Positions 8,832 to 18,032 are shown, numbered from the stretch's first letter. The stretch: DNA of 64,000 nt from Roseococcus sp. SDR (GCF_019083995.1 NZ_JAHRCU010000007.1:152381-216380), one strand, 5' to 3'. Notes: generated from the letters alone by a model not told the origin. Translations and numbers: made by a program.

Positions 8832-9739
8832 GCGACGTGACCATTGCCGCGCCCGCGGCCGCGCGCGAGGAGACGCCCTTCCGCCGCTTCGTCTCCGAAT
8901 TCATGGCGAGCAAGATCGCCGTCGGCGGGCTGGTGGTCTTCACCATCATCGCGCTGCTGGCGATCTTCGCGCCCTGGATCGCGCCGCAGAACCCGTACGA
9001 CCTCGCGCAGCTCGACATCATGGATGGGCGGCTGGAGCCGGGCGCCGTGGGCGGTTCGGGGATCGTCCATTGGCTCGGTACGGATGACCAGGGGCGCGAC
9101 ATGCTCTCCGGCATCATCTACGGGCTGCGCATCTCGCTCACCGTGGGCGTGGGTTCGGCGCTGATCGCCTGCCTCGTCGGCGCCTCGCTCGGGCTGCTCG
9201 CGGCCTATGCGGGCGGGCGGACCGACAGCGTGATCATGCGGCTGGTGGACCTGCAGCTTTCCTTCCCCACCATCCTCGCCGCGCTGATGATCCTGGCCTT
9301 CCTCGGCAAGGGCATCATGAACGTGGTCATCGCGCTGGTGATCGTGGAATGGGCCTATTACGCGCGCACCGTGCGCGGCTCGGCCCTGGTGGAGCGCCGG
9401 CGCGAATATATCGAGGCGGCGCAGTGCCTCGCCTTGCCCACCTCGCGCATCCTGTTCCGGCATCTGCTGCCCAATTGCCTGCCGCCGCTCATCGTGGTGG
9501 GCACCATCCAGATCGCGCGCGCCATCGCGCTGGAGGCGACGCTCTCCTTCCTCGGCCTCGGCGTGCCGATCACCGAGCCCTCGCTCGGGCTGCTGATCGC
9601 CAATGGGTACGAGTACATGCTGAGCGGGAAATACTGGATCAGCTTCTATCCGGGCATCGCGCTGCTGATCACGATCGTGAGCATCAACCTCATGGGAGAT
9701 CACCTCAGGGACGTTCTCAACCCGAGGCTGAAGAAGTGA
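8828..9739 (+). CDS. Peptide-type ABC permease, DppC/OppC family
   Basis: A 303-residue permease. An N-terminal cytoplasmic stretch and first span are followed by the family sequence LGTDDQGRDMLS, a five-span core, and the EAA loop (YIEAAQCLALPTSRILFRH). ATG 8828 forms an ATGA overlap with the previous permease; longer in-frame extensions upstream are shadow. It pairs with the DppB-like protein. A large hairpin separates its stop from the first ATPase gene. Confidence 0.95.
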   Translation: MSDVTIAAPAAAREETPFRRFVSEFMASKIAVGGLVVFTIIALLAIFAPWIAPQNPYDLAQLDIMDGRLEPGAVGGSGIVHWLGTDDQGRDMLSGIIYGLRISLTVGVGSALIACLVGASLGLLAAYAGGRTDSVIMRLVDLQLSFPTILAALMILAFLGKGIMNVVIALVIVEWAYYARTVRGSALVERRREYIEAAQCLALPTSRILFRHLLPNCLPPLIVVGTIQIARAIALEATLSFLGLGVPITEPSLGLLIANGYEYMLSGKYWISFYPGIALLITIVSINLMGDHLRDVLNPRLKK

Positions 9740-9758
9740 TGGAAGAGAAAGAAAAAAG

Positions 9759-9845
9759 GCCTCCGGCGGCCGGGGCCGGGGGCCCCGGACCCCTTCCAAT
9801 CAAATGGGGTCTGGGGCCTGAGGCCCCAGCCGCCGGAGGCTTTTT
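9759..9845 (+). promoter_or_regulatory. Large hairpin enclosing the SD of the next gene
   Basis: GCCTCCGGCGGC (9759-9770) pairs with GCCGCCGGAGGC (9829-9840). Beyond one mismatch, GGGGCC/GGCCCC extends the stem, and an inner GACCCC/GGGGTC hairpin lies at 9788-9811. The 3' arm contains GGAGG (9835-9839), the only ribosome site for ATG 9849, and is followed by TTTTT (9841-9845). It could act as an attenuating terminator, hide the ribosome site, or be a mobile REP-like element. The structure is seen; the effect is inference. Confidence 0.6.
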
Positions 9846-9848
9846 CTC

Positions 9849-10826
9849 ATGACAACCACACTCGAAGTGCGGAACCTCCGCACGCATTTCTTCACCCGCG
9901 CCGGCATCGTGAAGGCGGTGGACGGCGTGAGCTTCACCGTGGGCCGCGGCAAGGTCATGGGGCTCGTGGGTGAATCCGGCTCCGGCAAGACCGTGACCGG
10001 CTTCTCCATCATCGGCCTGGTGGATCCGCCGGGCCGCGTGGTGGAGGGCGAGATCCTCTACCAGGGCCGCAACCTCGCCACGATCAGCGAGGAGGAGATG
10101 CGCCACCTGCGTGGCAACCGCATCGCCATGATCTTCCAGGATCCGATGATGACGCTGAACCCGGTGCTCCGGGTGGACACGCAGATGATCGAGACGGTCC
10201 TGGCGCATGAGAAGGTGAGCAAGGAGGAAGCCCGCCAGCGCGCGCGCGATGCGCTGGGCATGGTCGGCATCCCCTCGCCGGATGAGCGGCTGAAATCCTA
10301 CCCGCACCAGTTCTCGGGCGGCATGCGCCAGCGCGTGGCCATCGCCATCGCGCTGCTGCACCGGCCGGAACTCATCATCGCCGATGAGCCGACCACGGCG
10401 CTGGACGTGACCATCCAGGGCCAGATCCTGGCGGAGGTGCAGAAGCTCGCCGCCAATACGGGCACGAGCCTGATCTGGATCACGCATGACCTTTCGGTCG
10501 TCGCCGGCCTCGCCGACGACATCGCCGTCATGTATGCGGGCCGCGTCGTCGAGGATGGCCCGGTCTCCGAAGTGCTGGACCGGCCGCTGCACCCCTACAC
10601 CCATGGCCTGATCGGTTCCGTCCCCAGCCGCAACAAGCGGGGCGAGCCGCTGCGGCAGATTCCGGGCATGACGCCCTCCCTGCTCAAGCTGCCCGCCGGC
10701 TGCGCCTTCCGCACGCGCTGCCCGCGCGCGGATGAGGCCTGCCTGGCCGATCAGCCGCTGCGCGCGCTGCTGCCCGGCCGCCAGGCGCGCTGCATCCACC
10801 CGCATCTGGACGAGGTGCCGGCATGA
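9849..10826 (+). CDS. Peptide ABC transporter ATP-binding protein, DppD type
   Basis: A 325-residue ATPase with Walker A GESGSGKT (about residue 40), Q-loop FQDPM, signature FSGGMRQR, Walker B LIIADEPT, and H-loop ITHDLS. The C-terminus has the oligopeptide-transporter extension with cysteines ([14 protein letters not shown]), which in several DppD/OppD proteins holds an Fe-S cluster or structural metal. The start overlaps no upstream gene, and its ribosome site lies in the preceding hairpin. It overlaps the partner ATPase gene by four bases. Confidence 0.95.
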   Translation: MTTTLEVRNLRTHFFTRAGIVKAVDGVSFTVGRGKVMGLVGESGSGKTVTGFSIIGLVDPPGRVVEGEILYQGRNLATISEEEMRHLRGNRIAMIFQDPMMTLNPVLRVDTQMIETVLAHEKVSKEEARQRARDALGMVGIPSPDERLKSYPHQFSGGMRQRVAIAIALLHRPELIIADEPTTALDVTIQGQILAEVQKLAANTGTSLIWITHDLSVVAGLADDIAVMYAGRVVEDGPVSEVLDRPLHPYTHGLIGSVPSRNKRGEPLRQIPGMTPSLLKLPAGCAFRTRCPRADEACLADQPLRALLPGRQARCIHPHLDEVPA

Positions 10827-11818
10827 GCGAGCAGCCCATCATCGAGCTGCGCGGCATCAGCAAGCGCTTCGAGAAGAAGCTCGACTTCGCCGGCAAGATC
10901 GCGAAGCGCCTCGGTGCCCCCGTGCGCGAGGAGGTCGTCCATGCGGTGGATGGCGTGAACCTCTCCATCCGCAAGGGCGAGGTGGTCGGCCTCGTGGGCG
11001 AGTCCGGCTGCGGCAAGTCCACGCTGGGCCGCGTCGTCGCCGGCATCATGCCGCCCTCCGAGGGCACGGTGATGTGGCGCGGCACGGATGTGAACGCGCT
11101 GACCGGGGCCGCGAAGAAGGAGGCGCAGCTCCGCGCCCAGATGATCTTCCAGGACCCCTACGCCTCGCTCAATCCGCGCATGAAGGTGCAGGACATCGTG
11201 GGCGAGGCGCCGCTGGTGCATGGCATCACGACGCGTGCGGCGTTCGATGAATATGTGGACGAGCAGATCCGCCGCGCCGGCCTCGATCCCGCCTTCAAGA
11301 AGCGCTACCCGCACCAGTTCTCCGGCGGGCAGCGGCAGCGCATCGGCATCGCCCGCGCACTCGCCGTGAAGCCGGAATTCATCGTCTGCGACGAGGCGGT
11401 GGCGGCGCTGGACGTGTCGATCCAGGCGCAGATCCTCAACCTCTTCATGAAGCTGCGCGCGGAGCTCGACCTCACCTATCTCTTCATCAGCCATGACCTC
11501 GGCGTGGTGGAGCATCTGAGCGACCGCGTGGTGATCATGTATCTCGGCCGCGTGGTGGAGCAGGCGCCGGCGGAGGAGGTCTTCGCGCGGCCGAACCACC
11601 CGTACACGTCCTCGCTGTTGTCGTCCGTGCCGCGGATCGAGGCGCGCAAGCGGGCCTTCGCGGTGGTGCAGGGCGAGATCCCCTCGCCGCTCAACCCGCC
11701 CAGCGGCTGCCATTTCCATCCGCGCTGCCCGCATGCGACAGAGCGCTGCAAGGTCGAAGTCCCGAAGCTGCGGGAGATCGCGCCCGGGCATTTCTCGGCC
11801 TGCCATCTGAATGGCTGA
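10823..11818 (+). CDS. Peptide ABC transporter ATP-binding protein, DppF type
   Basis: A 331-residue ATPase with GESGCGKST (Walker A), FQDPYASLNPRM (Q-loop), FSGGQRQRIGIARAL (signature), EFIVCDEAVAALD (Walker B) and ISHDLGVVEHL (H-loop). The C-terminal CHFHPRCPHATERC motif is typical of the family. Walker B ends in CDEAV rather than the usual DEPV, a conservative change seen in some family members. It completes the five-part importer and its 3' end overlaps the following lipoprotein gene by 8 bases. Confidence 0.95.
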   Translation: MSEQPIIELRGISKRFEKKLDFAGKIAKRLGAPVREEVVHAVDGVNLSIRKGEVVGLVGESGCGKSTLGRVVAGIMPPSEGTVMWRGTDVNALTGAAKKEAQLRAQMIFQDPYASLNPRMKVQDIVGEAPLVHGITTRAAFDEYVDEQIRRAGLDPAFKKRYPHQFSGGQRQRIGIARALAVKPEFIVCDEAVAALDVSIQAQILNLFMKLRAELDLTYLFISHDLGVVEHLSDRVVIMYLGRVVEQAPAEEVFARPNHPYTSSLLSSVPRIEARKRAFAVVQGEIPSPLNPPSGCHFHPRCPHATERCKVEVPKLREIAPGHFSACHLNG

Positions 11819-12482
11819 CGCGGGGCGGCGCCTCGCGGTGCTCGCCCTGCTCGCGGGCTGCACCACGGCGCCGCCCGCATCCCCGCCGGAGGACCCTGTG
11901 ATCCCGCCCTATTTCGCGCAATGGGAATCACCCGAGCTGGTGGGGGAATTTCTCGACGGCCGCGATGCGGCGACCGATCCGCGCTGGGCGGAATCCGGTG
12001 CGGCCGACATCGCCGAATATGCCCGCTGGGCCGAGCATCTCTGCGGGATGGCCTGCCTGAAGATGGCCATGGCCGCGCGCGGGCGGCATCACACGATCCA
12101 TGATCTGCGCCGCGGCGTGCAGCCGCTCGGCGGCTATGTCGAGCAGCCGGATGGCGATATTCGCGGGCTGATCTATGTCGGCGCCGTGCGCTGGCTGAAT
12201 GAGCGCGGGATCGCGGCGCGCATCGTGCTGGACGAGCCGATGCCGCGCCTGGCACCCGGCGAATTCTACATCGCCTCGGTCCATGCCGCGATCCGCACGC
12301 CGGAGGTGGAGCCGCCCCGCAAGGGCGGGCATCTCGTGCTGGTCTTCGGCACGGATGAGGCGGGACGCTGGCGCTTCCACAACCCCTCGGGCATTGGTGC
12401 GGCGCAGCAACGCGATGTGCGGCTTTCGCCCGAGACCTTCTCGCGCTTTCACGCGGATCGGGGCATCCTCATCCCGTTGTGA
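11811..12482 (+). CDS. C39-like cysteine peptidase family lipoprotein
   Basis: A 223-residue protein with a short leader ending in a lipobox (LLAGC, cysteine at about residue 16), so probably lipid-anchored. The mature part has the papain-like C39 pattern: a cysteine in EHLCGMACLKM (about 81), a histidine in KGGHLVLVFG (about 173), and FHNPSG supplying Asn/Asp. These form a plausible Cys-His-Asn triad. It overlaps the DppF-type ATPase gene and is followed by an overlapping MFS gene, so it is part of the peptide-uptake transcript. A role in trimming peptides before import is inference; many C39-like proteins have no known substrate. Confidence 0.7.
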   Translation: MADAGRRLAVLALLAGCTTAPPASPPEDPVIPPYFAQWESPELVGEFLDGRDAATDPRWAESGAADIAEYARWAEHLCGMACLKMAMAARGRHHTIHDLRRGVQPLGGYVEQPDGDIRGLIYVGAVRWLNERGIAARIVLDEPMPRLAPGEFYIASVHAAIRTPEVEPPRKGGHLVLVFGTDEAGRWRFHNPSGIGAAQQRDVRLSPETFSRFHADRGILIPL

Positions 12483-13648
12483 ACCGCACCTCCGATCGCG
12501 CGCTCGTTCTCGGGACGGCCCTGACCCAGACCATCGGCTGGGGCACGCTCTTCATCCCCTTCGCGCTGATGGTGCAGCCGATGGAGGCGGCGCTGGGCTG
12601 GAGCCGGGCGGAGATCAACGGCGCCTTCACCATCGGCATCCTGCTCTCCGGCATCCTCGCCATCCCGGTCGGCCGCTGGGTGGACCGGCATGGCGGCCAG
12701 GCGCCGCTCGCCTGGGGCAGCGTGCTGGGCAGCGCCATGCTCGCCACCTGGGCGATGACGGATCAGCTCTGGCTCTTCTATCTCGTCTGGATCGGCCTCG
12801 GCGTGGCGCATGCGACGGCGCTCTGGGGCCCGGCCATGGCGGTGGTGGTGGCGCTGGCGAAGCAGCCCATGCGCGTCATCACCGCCATCACCTTCGTCAC
12901 CGGCTTCGCCGGCACCATCTTCGTGCCACTGGTGGCCGGGCTCATCGCCGGCTTCGGTTGGCGCGGCGCGCTGTGGATCCTGGCCGCAGTGCAGTTGCTG
13001 CCGGCGGTGACGGCCTGGTGGCAATTCGCGGGGGCCCAGGCGCCGACGCCGCATGAGCGGCGCAACAGCGATGAGGCCTACCGCCGCACGCTGCGCCGCC
13101 CGGCCTTCTGGGGCCTCGCGCTGTGCTTCGCCGCGCATGCCTTCATCGGCGTCTCGCTCGGGGCGCATCTCGTGCCGCTGCTGCGCGAAGCCGGGCTGTC
13201 GGAGGCGAGCGTGATCCTGCTGGTGGCCCTGCACGGCCCCTTGCAGGTGGCGGCGCGCGCGGCCCTCTACGTCGCGGGTTCCCGCGCTTCGACGCGGTGG
13301 GTCGGGCTCGGAGCCATGCTGCTGCTGCCGATGGCGCTGCTCTGGCTGGGCGGCGCGCCGGCCGCCTTCGTCTGGCTGCTGCCCTTCGTCTTCTGCTGGG
13401 CAGTGGCGGATGGTCTGCTCACCATCGTCCGCGCCGCCGGGACCGCCGAAATCCTGGGGCGCGAGGGCTATGGCGCGGTGACCGGCGCGCTCAGCCTGAT
13501 CGCCGTGCTGCCGCGCACCCTTGGCCCCATCACGGTCGCGCTCATCTGGGAGGCACAGGGCGGGTATGGGTCCGTCCCCTGGATTCTCGCCGCCGTGGGT
13601 GTGCTGGGCGCGGCGAGCTTCGTATTGGCCCTGAGGGACAAGGCTTGA
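12479..13648 (+). CDS. MFS transporter
   Basis: A 389-residue, twelve-span major facilitator protein. It has the loop 2-3 signature GRWVDRHGG after the second span and a paired six-helix layout with a charged middle loop (HERRNSDEAYRR). Translation starts at GTG 12479, overlapping the previous stop. The gene is followed by a start-stop overlap with a secreted protein gene. The substrate is unknown; the context suggests efflux or uptake of small organic acids or peptides, but nothing specific is visible. Confidence 0.88.
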   Translation: MNRTSDRALVLGTALTQTIGWGTLFIPFALMVQPMEAALGWSRAEINGAFTIGILLSGILAIPVGRWVDRHGGQAPLAWGSVLGSAMLATWAMTDQLWLFYLVWIGLGVAHATALWGPAMAVVVALAKQPMRVITAITFVTGFAGTIFVPLVAGLIAGFGWRGALWILAAVQLLPAVTAWWQFAGAQAPTPHERRNSDEAYRRTLRRPAFWGLALCFAAHAFIGVSLGAHLVPLLREAGLSEASVILLVALHGPLQVAARAALYVAGSRASTRWVGLGAMLLLPMALLWLGGAPAAFVWLLPFVFCWAVADGLLTIVRAAGTAEILGREGYGAVTGALSLIAVLPRTLGPITVALIWEAQGGYGSVPWILAAVGVLGAASFVLALRDKA

Positions 13649-14193
13649 TGCGCGCGCTTCTCTTCCTGCTCGCGATGATGACACCGGCCCTGGGCCAGAC
13701 ACTCACCCTCTCCGGCGAGGCGCGCCTGGGTGATGACCGCCGCGCGGTGCGCTTCACCTTCCTCTGCTCGAACAATGCGGGCCCGCAGGTGACCGGTGTG
13801 CTGGGCCTGGAGCTCGCGATCCCGCGCCATGCCACGCTGCGCCCCCAATTCAATTTCGACGCCTTCGAGGGGCCCGATGCGCGGGCCGGGCGGCGAACCG
13901 CGCTGGAAAGCCAGGCCGGCGGCGCGGCGGCCCGGATGCAGGCGGAAGTCAGCGGCTCGATCGGCGTGGCGGAGGATGCGCCCTTCCAGTTCGGGCTTTA
14001 CGCCGCCCGGCGGGGTGAGGTGGCGCGGCTCGGTGAGGTCGCGCGCCTGCTGGCGCCGCTGACGCTGGGGCAGGCACAGCTCAGCTGGACCCAGTGGCAG
14101 CCGCGCGGCCCGGCGATCGAGGCGCGGCTCCTGGTCTCCGCCGCGGATGCCACCCGCCTGCGGGCGCTGCTTGCTCCCTGCTTCCCGCGTTGA
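13648..14193 (+). CDS. Secreted hypothetical protein
   Basis: A 181-residue protein starting at ATG 13648, whose A is the last base of the MFS stop codon. A signal peptide (MRALLFLLAMMTPALG) directs it to the periplasm. The mature part is mixed beta/alpha with no metal or catalytic motif that I can name and two cysteines (in FLCSNN and APCFPR). I do not recognise the family. It is the last gene of the rightward unit. Confidence 0.75.
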   Translation: MRALLFLLAMMTPALGQTLTLSGEARLGDDRRAVRFTFLCSNNAGPQVTGVLGLELAIPRHATLRPQFNFDAFEGPDARAGRRTALESQAGGAAARMQAEVSGSIGVAEDAPFQFGLYAARRGEVARLGEVARLLAPLTLGQAQLSWTQWQPRGPAIEARLLVSAADATRLRALLAPCFPR

Positions 14194-14196
14194 GCT

Positions 14197-14481
14197 TCAG
14201 CGGGCGGCCGTGCGGCGGATCGGCGTGCCGGGGAAGTTGCGGTTGAACTGGGCCTGGCGGGCGGCGCGGGCGGCACGGTCGGCGGCGGAGCCCGAGCCCT
14301 GGGCGGCGGTCATGCGCTCCAGGCTGGAGAAGTCCTGCGGCAGGTTCCAGGACTGGCCGTACACCACGCCGTTGGAGGAGATGCCCTGCGCGGAGGCGCT
14401 GCTGGAGAAGATCGCGGAAGCGGCACCCGCGAAACCGGCGATCATCAGGGCGGCGGCGGCGATGGTGGCGAAGCGGCGCAT
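14197..14481 (-). CDS. Small secreted hypothetical protein
   Basis: A 94-residue protein with a clear signal peptide (cleavage near AGAASA, residue 23, or SASAQ, residue 32). The short mature part is polar and rich in Ala, Arg and Gln, with no cysteine. It is monocistronic, converging on the rightward secreted protein with three bases between the stops. AGAAAGAAGGACC precedes the ATG and supplies a ribosome site. No family is recognised. Confidence 0.65.
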   Translation of the reverse strand: MRRFATIAAAALMIAGFAGAASAIFSSSASAQGISSNGVVYGQSWNLPQDFSSLERMTAAQGSGSAADRAARAARQAQFNRNFPGTPIRRTAAR

Positions 14482-14601
14482 GGCGGTGGTCCTTCTTTCT
14501 CGGGGGCGGGAGGATGTCCCCCGCCGGTGAAGGAAGAATTACCGCCATGGCCTCAATAGGCGTGAGGCCGGGAAAACGATCTCGACGATAGGTAACGCCG
14601 A

Positions 14602-15579
14602 TTACAGAGCGTTGGTCCAATCGGCCGGGACGAAGCGGAAACCATCGCCCATGCGCTGAACGAAGCCATTGGCCGGGAAGGGGAAATGATAGGCCGTCAT
14701 GCGCGCGCGCTCACCCGCGATGCGGTTGAAGATGGCAATACGGCTCGCCGTCGCGGTCGGGCCGTCAATGTCGAAGATGCTCGTCCAGCCCGGATTGCGG
14801 AGGAAAAGTTCGGGGCGGGAGGCGGTGTCGGCCGTCACGAAGAGTTGATCGGCACCGTCGGCCACATGGAAGACGGTGTGGCCGGGCGTATGGCCATAGG
14901 CGGCGACCGCGCGCACGCCGGGCAGGATCTCGGCGCCGGCGGCGAAGCGCTCCACCTTGCCCTGATAGGGGCCGAAGCGGCGCGTGACATTGGCGAAGGT
15001 GCCGCGCTGGAATTCCGGCACGCGGCCGCTGTTCGAGGAATCGGTCCAGAAGGCCCATTCGACCTCCGGCACGAAGACCTGCGCATTGGGGAAGACGGCG
15101 GCGTTCTCGGCCGTGGTCAGGCCGGTGATGTGGTCGCCATGGAAATGGCTGACGAGGATGCGCGTGACGCGGGCCGGATCAATGCCGGCGGCGGCCAGGT
15201 TCTCGCGCATGCGGCCGGCGGTGGGGGCGAGCTGCCCGCCCGTGCCGCTGTCGAACATGGTCAGCCCGGCGGGCGTCTCCAGGAAGGTGACGATGAAGGG
15301 ATTATCCAGCCGCGCGGTGGAGAGCATGGCATCGCGCAGCGCGCCCTCGACGGCCGCCTGGTCGGCATTCACGATCCAGCCGGTGCCGGGATTCTGGCGC
15401 GGCGCGAAGCCGTCCCACACGGTGGTGGCGAGGAAGCTGCCGACGCGGAAGCGATAGAAGCCGGGCGCCTGGGAGGGGGCGGGCGCAGGCGCGGCGGTCT
15501 GGGCCTGCGCGGCGCCGATCAGCGCGGGGGCGGCGAGCAGCGCGCCAGTGGCGGCCAGAAGATGGCGGCGGTCTGTCAT
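14602..15579 (-). CDS. MBL-fold metallo-hydrolase, exported (first of tandem pair)
   Basis: A 325-residue metallo-beta-lactamase-fold enzyme. The metal site motif is SHFHGDH (His145, His147, Asp149, His150), with a further histidine in GHTPGHTVFH near 233. A leader with an RR-x-LL pattern (1-26) ends in AQAQ, suggesting Tat or Sec export. It resembles quorum-quenching lactonase and alkylsulfatase-like hydrolases of the fold, but the substrate cannot be assigned. It is paralogous to the gene just upstream, 98 bases away. Confidence 0.88.
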   Translation of the reverse strand: MTDRRHLLAATGALLAAPALIGAAQAQTAAPAPAPSQAPGFYRFRVGSFLATTVWDGFAPRQNPGTGWIVNADQAAVEGALRDAMLSTARLDNPFIVTFLETPAGLTMFDSGTGGQLAPTAGRMRENLAAAGIDPARVTRILVSHFHGDHITGLTTAENAAVFPNAQVFVPEVEWAFWTDSSNSGRVPEFQRGTFANVTRRFGPYQGKVERFAAGAEILPGVRAVAAYGHTPGHTVFHVADGADQLFVTADTASRPELFLRNPGWTSIFDIDGPTATASRIAIFNRIAGERARMTAYHFPFPANGFVQRMGDGFRFVPADWTNAL

Positions 15580-15677
15580 GACATGTCTCTCCGAGAAGGG
15601 GTTGGATGTCTGGCAAGGCCGGCCGCGCTCTGGCCGGAGAGAGGCCCGCCCGGGCGATGCCGGGCGGGAAGGCGCGA

Positions 15678-16652
15678 TCAGACGGCGCTGGACCAGTCGG
15701 CCGGGACGAAGCGATAGCCCTGGCCATCCCGCGTGAAGAAGCCGTTCGCCGGGAAGGGGAAGTGATAGCCCGTCACGCGCACGCGGTCCGTCGCCGCCAT
15801 GTCGAGGATGCGGCGGCGGGTGGCGGCGGCGGCGTCGCCGTCGAAGTCGAAGACGATCTGCCAGTCGGGGCGGCGGGCCATCAGCTCGGGGCGGTTGGTC
15901 ACGTCGGCCAGGAAGATCATCTGATCCGCGCCATCGCTGATGCGGTAGATGGTGTGGCCCGGCGTATGGCCATGCGCGGCGATGGAGCTGATCCCCGGAA
16001 TCACCTCGCCGCCCGGCGTGATCTGGCGGACGCGGCCCTGATAGGGGCCGAAGCGGCGCGCCGCATTGGCGAAGGTGGGGCGCTGGCCTTCGGGGCTGCG
16101 CGTCGTGTTGCCCTCATCCGTCCACCAGGCCCATTCGGGAGCGGGGACAATGATCTCGGCATTGGGGAAGGCGCGGCCATTCTCGGCATTCAGCAGGCCG
16201 TTGATGTGGTCGCCGTGGAAATGGCTCTGGATCACGTGGGTGACGCGGGCCGGATCAATGCCGGCGGCGGCCATGTTGGCGATCATGCGGCCATTGGTGG
16301 CGCCGGCCGCCGTCACGCCGTTGCCGGCGTCGAAGACCACCAGCGTGTCGCCGCGCTGTGCGAAGGTGATGGTGAAGTTGATGGTCAGCGCATCGCCGGG
16401 CAGGAAGCTCTCGGCCATCACGGCCTGGACCTCGGGCAGCGGCGCGTTGCGCACGAAGCCTTCGAGCGGGCGGCGGAAGAAGCCGTCATGCACGGTGGTG
16501 ACCAGCCAGCCGCCGACGCGGAAGCGATAGAAGCCGGGGGCCTGGGCCGCGGGGGCGGGGGCGGCGGCCTGCTGCGCGGCGGCCGGCAGCGCCAGCGCGG
16601 AGGCGAAAGCGGCGGAGCCGGCAAAGAGCATGCGGCGGTTGGACGCGATCAT
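15678..16652 (-). CDS. MBL-fold metallo-hydrolase, exported (second of tandem pair)
   Basis: A 324-residue paralogue of the downstream gene, sharing FYRFRVG after the leader, SHFHGDH (His144, His146, Asp148, His149), GHTPGHT, and a common C-terminal pattern (YHFPFPANGF, FVPADW). The leader (RRMLFAGSAAFA..., ending AAAQ) is Tat-like. It lies 37 bases left of the RNA methyltransferase start region and is transcribed leftward. Duplicate exported hydrolases imply related extracytoplasmic substrates. Confidence 0.88.
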   Translation of the reverse strand: MIASNRRMLFAGSAAFASALALPAAAQQAAAPAPAAQAPGFYRFRVGGWLVTTVHDGFFRRPLEGFVRNAPLPEVQAVMAESFLPGDALTINFTITFAQRGDTLVVFDAGNGVTAAGATNGRMIANMAAAGIDPARVTHVIQSHFHGDHINGLLNAENGRAFPNAEIIVPAPEWAWWTDEGNTTRSPEGQRPTFANAARRFGPYQGRVRQITPGGEVIPGISSIAAHGHTPGHTIYRISDGADQMIFLADVTNRPELMARRPDWQIVFDFDGDAAAATRRRILDMAATDRVRVTGYHFPFPANGFFTRDGQGYRFVPADWSSAV

Positions 16653-16689
16653 CTGATGATCTCCCTGGAGCGATCAGGGAGATAAACTT

Positions 16690-17949
16690 TCATCGCGCAA
16701 ATACAACCACGCTTTCCAAATGCGGCGACCAGAGGAACTGGTCCACCGGCGCGGCGGAGACCAACTGGAAGCCCGCACCCCGCAGCACCGCCGCATCCCG
16801 CCCCAGTGCCGCCGGGCTGCAGGAGACATAGATGAGGTGCGGCAGCGTGCTGCGCGCGATCTGCGCCACCTGCTCGGCGGCACCCGCGAAGGGCGGATCG
16901 AGCACCACGGTCGCGAAGTTCTTGAGCTCGGCCGGCAGCAGGGGCTGGCGCACCAGGTCCCGCCGCGCGGGCTGCACGCGCGAGGCCTGGGCGGCGTTGA
17001 CGGCCAGGCGCAGCGCCTCGGCCGCCGCGGGGTCGCCCTCATAGGCGTGAACGACGTGATTGGCGGCGAGCGGGAAGGAGAGCGTGCCAATGCCGGCATA
17101 GAGATCGGCGATGCGGGCGCGGGGGGACATCTTCTTCGGCAGGCCGGCGAGGACGGCGGCGATGATCGCGGCCTCGCCCTCGGCGCTGGCCTGCAGGAAG
17201 GCGCCGGGCGGCGGCGAGACCGGCACGCCCGAGAGCATGTGCCGCACCGGCTTGATCTGCGCCGCGACCTCGGCCGGTGCGCCCTTCCCGGCCCAGGCGA
17301 TGCGCGGGATGCCCGCGCGGGCGGCGAACTCCGCGAGCATCTTGCGGTCGGCCATGGTGAGCGGTGCATCGGTGCGCAGCAGGATATCGGCGCCCGTATC
17401 GAGCCAGTTGATGACGGCCGAGCCCAGGCGCTTCAGCGCGTTCAGCCCGCGCAGCGCGTCCTGCAACGCGGGCAGCAGCGCGACGAGGGCTGGCAGCATC
17501 ACATGGCATTCGCGCATGGGGACGAGATGGGTCGCGCCGCGTTCGTGGAAGCCGATCTCCACGCGGCCATCGGTCAGGCGTTCCAGCCCGAGATCGGCGC
17601 GCTGGCGCACGGCGCGCGGCGTGGCCATCATCGGCGCCACGTCGGGGTCGGCATAGCCAGCGCGGGAGAGCGCCTCGGCCAAGCGCCCGCGCTTCCATTC
17701 GGCATAGGGCGCATCCGCCCAATGCTGGAGCGCGCAGCCGCCGCAAAGCGTGAAGTGCCGGCAGGGTGGCTCGACGCGATCGGGGCTGGCGGCGAGCACG
17801 CCCTCCAGCACCGCACGATCCTTGCCCATCACGCGCGCCGCAACGCGTTCGCCCGGCAAGGTGAAGGAGACAAAGGCCGACCCACCATCGGGCAGCGGCG
17901 CAATGCCATCACCCCCTGCCCCCATCTGCGTGACCGCAAGTTCAAGCAT
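16690..17949 (-). CDS. TrmA/RlmD-family class I RNA uridine C5-methyltransferase
   Basis: This 419-residue SAM-dependent enzyme methylates C5 of a uridine in rRNA or tRNA. It has an N-terminal TRAM-like domain and a [4Fe-4S] motif C-x5-C-x2-C (CRHFTLCGGC, about residues 69-78), with a fourth cysteine later in MRECH. The SAM-binding motif is DLYAGIGTLSFPLA, LDPPFAGA follows, and the nucleophile lies in YVSCSPAALGRD. ATG 17949 was taken rather than the earlier in-frame start because family proteins begin at this point. The target base (RlmC, RlmD or TrmA type) cannot be decided here. Confidence 0.92.
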   Translation of the reverse strand: MLELAVTQMGAGGDGIAPLPDGGSAFVSFTLPGERVAARVMGKDRAVLEGVLAASPDRVEPPCRHFTLCGGCALQHWADAPYAEWKRGRLAEALSRAGYADPDVAPMMATPRAVRQRADLGLERLTDGRVEIGFHERGATHLVPMRECHVMLPALVALLPALQDALRGLNALKRLGSAVINWLDTGADILLRTDAPLTMADRKMLAEFAARAGIPRIAWAGKGAPAEVAAQIKPVRHMLSGVPVSPPPGAFLQASAEGEAAIIAAVLAGLPKKMSPRARIADLYAGIGTLSFPLAANHVVHAYEGDPAAAEALRLAVNAAQASRVQPARRDLVRQPLLPAELKNFATVVLDPPFAGAAEQVAQIARSTLPHLIYVSCSPAALGRDAAVLRGAGFQLVSAAPVDQFLWSPHLESVVVFAR

Positions 17950-18007
17950 CGGGCCGGGACCAACCTTCCAGAACAAGCGACACGCGCAACGGCGCGCCCG
18001 CCATGGC

Positions 18008-18032
18008 CCTCATGTGGCTTCGCCACATGAGG
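18008..18032. repeat. Perfect hairpin upstream of RNA methyltransferase gene
   Basis: CCTCATGTGGC (18008-18018) and GCCACATGAGG (18022-18032) form a perfect 11-base stem with a three-base loop. It lies in the 155-base gap between glutaryl-CoA dehydrogenase and the methyltransferase gene. No T-run follows. It is probably a REP-like or mRNA-stability element. Confidence 0.5.
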
